A stretch of 64,000 bases of DNA from Gonocerus acuteangulatus (lineage: Eukaryota > Arthropoda > Insecta > Hemiptera > Coreidae). Location: the NCBI GenBank assembly GCA_946811695.1, contig OX328125.1, positions 100,410,643 to 100,474,642 of the forward strand. Reading direction: 5' to 3'. Position 1 is the stretch's first letter, and each line of letters starts with the position of its first letter. A program made the translations under genes and the position numbers. Positions 55,497-64,000 of this stretch are shown here, one piece after another. The notes under the pieces are model-generated. The model made no database searches and was not told where the DNA came from. It saw only the letters and a program-made list of their open reading frames with translations.

Positions 55497-55699
55497 ATTA
55501 ACTATTAATATATAAATAGTTATGAAGAAGAACTTTATCAAATAAAAGGAAGGTTATAGTGTATTTCCAGTTGTAAATAATTGAAATTATTTTAAATTTT
55601 AATAAGGAGTGAATGAAAATAATAAAAACAAGCTGCAAAAGTATTCCTATAAATAAAATTGAATTTAATTTAGAAAATGAATATACCAATATTTGCATC

Positions 55700-56255
55700 T
55701 AATCATAAGTGGTATTTTGTATTAATCTTGAAATTGCAGCTTTGTATGAAGGACATTCTTTTGAGATTGCAGAATGATTCACATCAACTCTGAGGTGTGG
55801 CTTACATCTGTTATTGAAATTTGAACAATTGATGCATTTATTAACATTGGGCTTACATGCTTTGAGATCGTGTTGTCCTCCGCAGATCGGTTCCTGCACT
55901 CCTGACTGGTGTTTCCATGTCCAAGTCTTGAACAGTTTGAACATCTCCTCACGGCCAGGTAGTCCTCAACAGCACAGATGGAGTAGAACAGCTTGACTCT
56001 CTTCTCCAGAAGGCTTCTTCTAACTCTAGGGCTGACTTCCGCCACTGCCCATCTCCGTTTGCTTCCTTTATGGTCTCTGATGAATTTCAGAGAAAATTCT
56101 TCCCGAGCACAGACTATTTCATTTTGTGTTTTGATGGATTTTATGAGGTTAGCTTCATTAGCTTCCTCTGGTAAATGTTTTATAATTAATCGAGGATTAA
56201 ATTATTTAACCTCTTCTATTAAAAGCTTTGAGGAATCAGTGTTAATTTTACTATG
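55700..56255 (-). pseudogene. R1-like LINE ORF1, zinc-knuckle part
   Basis: Minus strand encodes PRLIIKHLPEEANEANLI, RRWAVAEVSPRVRRSLLEK and a row of cysteine knuckles: CSNCSRLGHGNTSQEC, then in a shifted frame CGGQHDLKAC and CINCSNFNNRCKPHLRVDVN with HSAISKECPSYK. Three knuckles of this spacing are usual in ORF1 of the R1 clade; the protein binds element RNA. Frameshift near 55890. Probably the ORF1 of the LINE whose ORF2 is at 49560-53354. Confidence 0.75.
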
Positions 56256-56875
56256 TGTTTACAAATACGCTGTTGACGCCTAGTTTTATAACCTTCCTAA
56301 CAGTGAACTTTAGTGCTTAAATATTCTATTAGAATTCTATTAATTTTAGCGATTTGGATTGACTAAATTTGTGACGACTTTAAGGCATAAATTACGACTT
56401 TAAGGCATACATGCTATGCGTTTCCGCTCGCTACGCTCGCTCAAGAAGATGACAAAACCCCAGTCAATCCAAATCGCTAAAATTAATAGAATTCTAATAG
56501 AATGTAATATTAAGCACTAAAGTTCACTGTTAGGAAGGTTATAAAACTAGGCGTCAACAGCGTATTTGTAAACACGCGCATGCGCCGATATGTAACATTG
56601 GGAAACAAAGAATTCTCATTTGAAATGTTCCGAAACCATTTATTCAAAAATATTGTTAATTTTAAGGGCATCCTCACCCGTCGTCACCTGTCGCTTAATA
56701 CGTGCTATGCGTTTCCGCTCGCTACGATCGCTCAAGAAGATAACAAAACCCCAGTCAATCCAACTCGCTAAAATTAATAGAATTCTATTAATTATTCTAT
56801 TAACTTTAGTGCTTTATAACTTCATTCCTAGTTAAATGCGAAGTTTTTTTTAAACGTATTCGTGTTTAGTGCATC
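56255..56875. mobile_element. Inverted-repeat MITE inside the LINE ORF1
   Basis: TTTTATAACCTTCCTAACAG, TTAGCGATTTGGATTGAC and neighbours (56255-56375) are inverted at 56455-56575. Further copies of TGCTATGCGTTTCCGCTC occur at 56409 and 56702. A related fragment is at 31440-31745. Confidence 0.7.
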
Positions 56876-56879
56876 AAAA

Positions 56880-57430
56880 TACGTTATTGTACAAAATTTG
56901 GAAGAAATCGGTTTTGAGGGCGTGAAACTTCATTTTTACCTTTATTTTTTCTAAGTCATCCTTTGAATCTACACGAATGAATAGGTGTCCTGTTTTAGTC
57001 GAAACAATTCTCTGAAATCCGATTTTCATTGTTATCGGATTTATTTCTTTTTTAAACACTGATTTTGTTTCATCAGCTGATGATTGTTTGTATTAGCGGA
57101 AGGAGTTTCTTTACTTACAGTTTCAACTATTCCTGAGTAACCTGGTACGCTCCTCTTAGCTGATGAGGTTATCTTCTTTTCTTCAAGACTTTTCTTCAAT
57201 TCCTGATTTTCTTGAATCAATTTTTCGATACACTCACGTGCTTTGAGCAATATGTCACTAGTTTTACTCTTAATTTCAGCTTTAGGGCTTTGAGAATCTT
57301 TTATAAAAGTTATAAAAGGAATGAGTTCTTCTAAGAATTCCTCACCCGTCCATCTTGTAGGCGAATGAATTTAGTATGGCCAATCGCGTTAAAAGCAGTT
57401 TTAAAACATTCCTTCAAATCTTCATTCATC
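56880..57430 (-). pseudogene. R1-like LINE ORF1, coiled-coil and RNA-binding part
   Basis: Minus strand gives a coiled-coil-like segment (ARECIEKLIQENQELKKSLE) and, after a frameshift near 57050, PITMKIGFQRIVSTKTGHLF + IRVDSKDDLEKIKVK, resembling the small RNA-recognition fold ahead of the zinc knuckles. Starts about 57430 (MNEDLKECFKTAFNAIGHTK). Continues at 56255 beyond the MITE. Confidence 0.6.
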
Positions 57431-58340
57431 CTACTTGCAAATAGAGTAGGTAGACAATAATACTAACATAAAAATACATATTTATATATAAACTCACTAG
57501 ATAAGTAGTTTTTTCATTGCGTTTAATAATGTGTCATCAAAATTAACGCTACTATACAGGGTATCCCGCATTTTGATCTCATAACTTTAGGGGTTTATTC
57601 TGCACCTCATTTGTAGTTCAGGGACAGAAATGAGCGTCCTATCTCAACATGTAGCACAGCTATTCAAACTTTTGTGTGTTTTAAAAACTACTGTTTTTTT
57701 TTTTTTTTTTTTTTTTTTAAGAAAAACTGTGTTTTCAGGATTTCCGATCAATGTATCGTAAATAACGTCCACATTTTTAGAGAAGACGTTGAAACGTCCA
57801 ATGTAGATTTTTCCTCCAGATCTGAAGTTTTTTCCTCCTAGCCGAGTCCGAACCATCCCTTGATTTCGTATCACCGCCAACGGCGAACTATCTTCATCTT
57901 ATTTCGAAAGGGTTGGTTTCGTAGTTTCGAACGGTTCATAGTGTTCATCGGACCCTGAATATATCTGTATTAAGTAATTTATTCAGCCAACCATCTCTTC
58001 TGAAATATGCTAGGAGTTATGTAGTGGTATGGACGTGGCCCTACCTGTGGAAGGTCTTCCGTAGCTTAGGCTAAATTTATGTATATGTAATTAAGTTGCT
58101 CCTGAAGAGGCGTCAAGAGACGCGAAACATGTAGAGCATAAAACAAAATAAAGCATATAAAGTGAAGTTGACGAGTTTTGTATATGCATGACCTTCCACC
58201 TATTCAAATAATATATGCAAGGAGTGTTTTCAAAGATTTATAAAAACAACTATCAAACTGAATGACTACAATGAAGAGCTCAGAGCCCAAATGTGATGTA
58301 ATGACAAACAATAAACAAAGGAATAAATTGTGGTCTTTTA
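57431..58340. other. Spacer with decayed Penelope terminal-repeat sequence
   Basis: 57690-57718 is a T run. 58020-58200 carries an inverted TGGAAGGTC motif pair and a hammerhead-like core, so it is probably a Penelope end whose RT is gone. No host gene seen. Confidence 0.5.
58097..58138 (+). ncRNA. Hammerhead ribozyme-like motif, third Penelope family
   Basis: TGCTC-CTGAAGA-G-GCGTC-aaga-GACGC-GAAACATGTA-GAGCA. Stem I TGCTC/GAGCA, CUGAAGA core box, stem II GCGTC/GACGC, GAAA, self-complementary ACATGT as stem III, cleavage expected after GUA. Confidence 0.7.
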
Positions 58341-59394
58341 AAAAAAGTCTGTCACGCAGGAGCTGCATAACTAAGCACTTTCCTCAGAATTTGGGTAGTG
58401 TAGATTGCTTTCCAGAACAATTTTCTTAAAATATCCTACATAAATAAAATAAAAACATGAATAGTTCTCTTTTAAATTTGTAATGAGTAACTGATCAATT
58501 AATAATTTGCTTCCAGAGTTATGTTTACACATGGTACCTATTACACTTCGTAATAAATACAAAAAACCTCATATTATCGTATTTTGATCTAACGCAGGAA
58601 CAGGATACAGTCACTCTAGTGGTAGAAAGCGCTCCTTGCGGCGGCTTTGTGAACCTACGTCTGACGGGCTTTTCTATTGAAATATATTACAAATTAAACC
58701 CCCGCTTTCCGATTGACCGATTCAGCTCATTTCTACAACACTTCTTTCTCATGAGTTACCCACGACGTATACCGCGTTTCGTTACAATACAGCAGAAATT
58801 ACGACCGGTATGAGTATATTAAGAATTTGGGTCAGGAGTAAACCCCCCCTTCTAATGAACCGATTTAGTTTATTTTTACAACACATATTTACCTGTAGAT
58901 TACCACTACGAATGCCGAGTTTCGTCGAAATATACCAAAAATCACTGCTGGTAGTGGCGAATTGGTATTGTGGGTCCAGAGTAAACCCCCCCTCCTAATG
59001 AACCGATTTAGTTTATTTTTACAACAGTTATTTACCTGTGGATTACCACTACGAATACCGAGTTCCGTTGAAATATACCAAAAATCACGGCTGGTAGTGG
59101 CGAATTGGTATTGTGGGTCCGGAGTAAACCCCCCCCCTTCTAATGAACCGATTTAGTTCATTTTTATATCTCACTTTTCTCTCTATATTAACACTACGAA
59201 TACCAAGTTTCGTTGAAATATAATAAATATTACGGCTGACATAGTCAAATTAGTGTTTTGGGTTCGGGGTAAACCCCCCCTTCCGGTGGACCGACTTTGG
59301 TGGTTAACGAACTCGTTCAATCGTTTGCTAATTGAATGCTATATACCAAGTTTCGTGACGAAAAAACAAAAACTGGCCGCTATCGTGTTAACAG

Positions 59395-59490
<96 letters not shown>

Positions 59491-59612
59491 TTTAACGGGG
59501 GTCATTTTCGGTGTCTACTAGGTAGGATCGATAAAGATTTGAAGAAATTTTTCAAAAATTCCGTCATGAGTCCAACCTCAATAGCCACTTTCCTTCCGAG
59601 GAAAGTGCTAAA
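58341..59612 (+). mobile_element. Helentron-like family B, copy B2
   Basis: 5' end AAAAAGTCTGTCACGCAGGA with subterminal AAGCACTTTCC, four to five tandem 140-bp units (AACCCCCCCTTCTAATGAAC boxes near 58840, 58985, 59127 and 59270), a CA then TA tract (59395-59488) and the 3' hairpin ACTTTCCTTCCGAGGAAAGT plus GCTAAAA ending about 59612. Inverted relative to B1. No coding capacity. Confidence 0.77.
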
Positions 59613-59872
59613 AAAAGAATAAAAAGGGGAAAGAAAAAAGAAAAGAATGAATGGGGAGGGGGAAAAAAATTAAAGGGGAAAATAAATGGAAAAAAGAGAG
59701 AAAGGAAGGGAAAAAAAAATCCTGACTCCCTAAGTAAAGCACCCCTTTCACCGGGAACATGGGATGAGTTGTTGTGCGTTGCAATAACATAGTAGGGCGC
59801 TGACGACCGTGAGGTTTTTCGCCCCATATTTTCTAAACAAACAAACAGCAAAGGAATTTCTTAAACAAAAAA

Positions 59873-59878
59873 TTTATT
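59873..59878 (-). promoter_or_regulatory. Poly(A) signal of the GST gene
   Basis: AATAAA on the minus strand, 51 bases downstream of the GST stop codon. Confidence 0.6.
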
Positions 59879-59928
59879 TCACAAAATTAATAAGTCTTTG
59901 GAATAATTATACATATCGAAATGTCTTC

Positions 59929-60096
59929 TTAAAATTCAGATTGAGGACGAGTTTCAATCCACTTCTTGATACTGGGAATAGCAAGAACGTTATCGCGTAG
60001 CTTCTTCAAGTTTTCATACTTTTCGAAAATGTCAAATCCGATCATAATATTCAGATGGTCAGAATAAGCAATGAAGTACAGATCTCCCCAGGACAA
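59929..60096 (-). CDS. GstS: Sigma-class glutathione S-transferase, last exon
   Basis: Acceptor gtgtttcag (minus strand) ends at 60097; 55 codons and a TAA follow in phase 0. Encodes LSWGDLYFIAYSDHLNIMIG, then IFEKYENLKKLRDNVLAIPS and the end KKWIETRPQSEF, which matches the C-terminal helical domain of insect sigma GSTs (W-ADFYF, KYPNLKALRD, I..RP.TEF). With the two upstream exons it gives 159 residues; about 45-50 N-terminal residues with the catalytic Tyr are outside the window. Confidence 0.93.
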   Translation of the reverse strand: MSWGDLYFIAYSDHLNIMIGFDIFEKYENLKKLRDNVLAIPSIKKWIETRPQSEF

Positions 60097-60190
60097 CTGA
60101 AACACAAAAATGGAATTCAGAAATAGTAAGATCAATACATAGTATCACTCCAATTATTATATGTAAGCTAAATCTGGACCTGTTTAAAGT

Positions 60191-61192
60191 CAGAGATGGG
60201 CATAATTTTATTTATAAATAAAAATACGAATTTATTCGTACTTTATACATTTGTGAATACGAATATAAATAAATTCGTACTTCATATATTTGTAAATACG
60301 AATATAAATAAATTCGTATTCATAAGTGTGAATACGAATTTATTTTTATTCACATATATTAAATATAAAAATACAAATAAAATTTTATTCGCAAATTTTT
60401 CTGCGAATAAAAATAAATTCACAGAAAAAATTGTAAATAATCACAAAAAATGTGAATATTTACAAAAAATCAAGTGATTACAAAAAAAATCACATTAAAA
60501 TATACGAATAAAAATTTATTCACATTATAATTTGTGAATAAAAATTTATTCACAATAAAATTCGCAAATAAATTATGAATTTCCTCGTATTAAGATGATA
60601 TTAAAAAGTTATTGAAGGTGATTTTTTTTTTTTTTTTTGATGGAGGTACAGATGACAAACTGTGTCCCTTCAGCATGGCTGGTGGTCCCGCGGCTCGGGG
60701 TAAACAAAAAATCTAAGCGCTAATAACCTAGACGTTAAATGCCTTAAAAAAAAAAAAAAATCACCTTCAGTAACTTTCGTAATATCATCTTAATACGAAT
60801 AAATTCATGATTTATTTGCGAATTTTATTGTGAATAAATTTTTATTCACAAATTATAATGTGAATAAATTTTTATTCGTATATTTTAATGTGATTTTTTT
60901 TCTAATCGCTTGATTTTTTGTAAATATTCACATTTTTTGTGATTATTTACAATTTTTTCTGTGAATTTATTTTTATTCGCAGAAAAATTTGCGAATAAAA
61001 TTTTATTTGTATTTTTAAATTTAATATATGTGAATAAAAATTAATTCGTATTCACACTTATGAATACGAATTTATTTATATTCGTATTCACAAATATATG
61101 TAGTACGAATTTATTTATATTCGTATTCACAAATGTATAAAGTACGAATAAATTCGTATTTTTATTTATAAATAAAATTATGCCCATCTCTG
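60191..61192. mobile_element. Foldback element with 8-bp duplication (hAT-type), in the GST intron
   Basis: Ends CAGAGATGGGCATAATTTTA and TAAAATTATGCCCATCTCTG; flanks TTTAAAGT at 60183-60190 and 61193-61200 are an 8-bp target duplication. Arms of about 450 bp, made of AT-rich variants of GTGAATAAAAATTTATTCAC, pair around a spacer of about 110 bp (60640-60750). Terminal CAG...CTG and 8-bp duplication are typical of the hAT superfamily. Non-coding. Confidence 0.9.
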
Positions 61193-61280
61193 TTTAAAGT
61201 ACGCCTTAACCAACAGACAAAGGTTTATTTATTTCAAGGGCTTCGCGTCTAAAGCTAGGAGCCCTAATACGCATTTCATT

Positions 61281-61493
61281 ATTTATTTATTAAATACATC
61301 TGATCCGCAGCTATGGGGATTAGCAGATAACGATTTATTAAATAATGTACATCTGATCCGCAGCTATGGGGATTAGCAGATAACGATTTATTAAATAATG
61401 TACATCTGATCCGCAGCTATGGGGATTAGCAGATAACGATTTATTAAATAATGTACATCTGATCCGCAGCTATGGGGATTTGCAGGTAACGAA
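61281..61493. repeat. 53-bp tandem array, four copies
   Basis: ATCTGATCCGCAGCTATGGG recurs at 61298, 61351, 61404 and 61457 with constant spacing. In the GST intron. Confidence 0.93.
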
Positions 61494-61989
61494 GTGTGTG
61501 ACATCAACTGAGTTTGAACGAAGTTATTAAAGCTCTTATGCTGAATTCGTTGATTATGTATGTACAAGTTTAAAGTATTTCTAAACAAAATGGAATAAAT
61601 GAACTGCGATAAGAAATAAAATAAAATAAAGAAGAAAAGAAGAAAAGATAATTTTGCTCGTTTCAGTGTTATTATTAGGCATATTATTTTATGCTTAAAT
61701 GTTTATCATTTAATTTAAATTTAGACAAGGCTATTTCAATTGAATTTGATAAGTTTTGATGGTCTTTGTGATGGTTTGTATGGTCGAACAGACAAAGAGA
61801 AATCAAATATCTAGAAGTGCATTTCAATAAATATTTAAATTTAATATAAACAAAGAAATTTCAATAGACTCGATAAAAACATGTGTGTGTTCGGTAAAAA
61901 TATATTTGTACATAAAAATCAGCTGTCTGTCTGTATGTTTGTTCCTTCTACAAATCCACACAGTTCGACCGATTTCGACCAGACTTGGC

Positions 61990-62247
61990 ACATATCGATG
62001 GCCTAGAATGAAAACCACGTATCTAAAAAATAACGTTAATAACTTTTATACGTTATTAGATGGATATGATTCTATTTGACAATCCTTGAGTGTAAAAGAA
62101 ACTCAATCTTACTCATCCTGGACAACATTGACGAAGAAGCAAACCTCAGGGTTTCTCAGTAACCATAATATCCATCTAATTAGGTATAAAAGTTAATTAA
62201 TTTTATTTTTGAGATACAAGGTTTTCATTCTAGGCCATCGATATGTA
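61990..62247. repeat. Imperfect inverted repeat in the GST intron
   Basis: ATATCGATGGCCTAGAATGA (about 61992) is inverted as TCATTCTAGGCCATCGATAT (about 62226); arms of about 78 bp with mismatches, spacer about 100 bp. Probably a decayed foldback MITE. Confidence 0.75.
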
Positions 62248-62470
62248 GGTCTCGATCCAGGGAGTGTCATAGGTTAGGTTAAAACAGTCTGGGACTCACA
62301 GTCTGGAGGTTCGAAACAGTGAACCCGAACAGTTAAAGATTTGCGTTATTAAATTTCAATAGTAATTATTTGGTTTCTAATTTATTTTTGCTTTTTTAGA
62401 TGCAGAAAGAAGGTGTAGCACAGCACGCCGGGTAACAGCAAGTGTATAATAAAACTAAACTTTTACTTAC

Positions 62471-62613
62471 AGCTCCGTTTGCAAGGTAGCCATTGTTTTC
62501 TTTTACAAGATTATCAAATTGTTCCAGATAATAGGGTACTTGTTGAGCATGGGCTTCTTCACGTTTCTTAGCTTTTGTAGTTTCATCTGATTCGAGCCAG
62601 TAAGTAGCAAGCA
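62471..62613 (-). CDS. GstS: Sigma-class glutathione S-transferase, penultimate exon
   Basis: Acceptor ttctttctacag, donor GTAAGT. Two bases complete the split codon (Val), 47 codons follow: LATYWLESDETTKAKKREE, then VPYYLEQFDNLVKENNGYL and ANGA. This is the start of the all-helical C-terminal domain that forms the hydrophobic substrate site. The downstream intron (60097-62470) is enlarged by repeats. Confidence 0.93.
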
Positions 62614-62843
62614 CTGTAGAAAGAACAACATAATGTTAAAAACTGATCTCTTATGAATATTTGGCTAAAAAAAAATTAATTAACATTATTCGACAAAGAT
62701 TACTTGTGCAAAGAAGACTTGGTTATCATTCTCTGGATTTTCATCTTCGCTTTCAGCATTTATAAGATGAACATTATAGAAATTAACAACACAAAGAAAA
62801 AGAAGCACCAAATGATAGCAAGCTTTAAAAATTTCTTTAACTA

Positions 62844-64000
<1,157 letters not shown>

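Noticed and set aside
59564..59851. Phe-rich 95-residue minus-strand frame
   Set aside because: Produced by purine runs at 59610-59720 next to the family B end; low complexity.

Overview
The window is AT-rich, intron-bearing nuclear DNA from an insect. The diagnostic genes are an odorant receptor (a family confined to insects), a gustatory receptor and a sigma-class glutathione S-transferase. Only these three are ordinary host genes, and together they cover a few kilobases. The species cannot be named from the sequence. Nearly everything else is transposable-element DNA at several levels of nesting, plus young tandem arrays and long (TA)n tracts.

Layout. 1-850 (-): N-terminal exon of a gustatory receptor running off the left edge. 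1-9.8 kb: MITEs, a short Penelope-like element (PLE1, 5031-6861) and a LINE remnant. 9873-32339 (+): an odorant receptor whose exons 1-3 (9873-12574) and exon 4 (31924-32082) are separated by a 19.3 kb intron. That intron holds the two ends of a TA-target DNA transposon, three copies of a Helentron-like repeat (family A), a second Penelope-like element (PLE2, 20654-23312), an intact-looking Ty3/mdg4 LTR retrotransposon (23345-28624) and a tRNA-headed SINE. PLE2 and the Ty3 element both sit inside the (TA)n tract of one family A copy. 32.3-37.7 kb: LINE, SINE, pogo-like transposon and a 69-bp tandem array. 37.7-41.2 kb (-): a LINE remnant interrupted by Helentron-like family B and carrying a 17-fold in-frame repeat inside its RNase H domain. 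42-50 kb: LINE C-terminus, inverted-repeat elements, 5S- and tRNA-headed SINEs and two family A copies. 49.5-57.4 kb (-): one R1-like LINE apparently broken up by a MITE, two Jockey copies, a SINE tail and another MITE. 58.3-59.6 kb: second family B copy. 59.9-63.05 kb (-): last three exons of a sigma GST, with an 8-bp-TSD foldback (hAT-type) element and other repeats in its introns; its first exon(s) lie beyond the right edge.

How things work together. The receptors would act in chemosensory neurons and the GST in detoxification or lipid/prostanoid chemistry; no operon-like relation exists. The mobile elements show machinery worth attention: hammerhead ribozyme folds in every Penelope terminal repeat, one with a covarying core pair; a gag-UGA-pol arrangement with a tRNA-Phe primer site; and SINEs with different heads sharing one 3' tail. 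All calls were made by reading the sequence; no database search was run.
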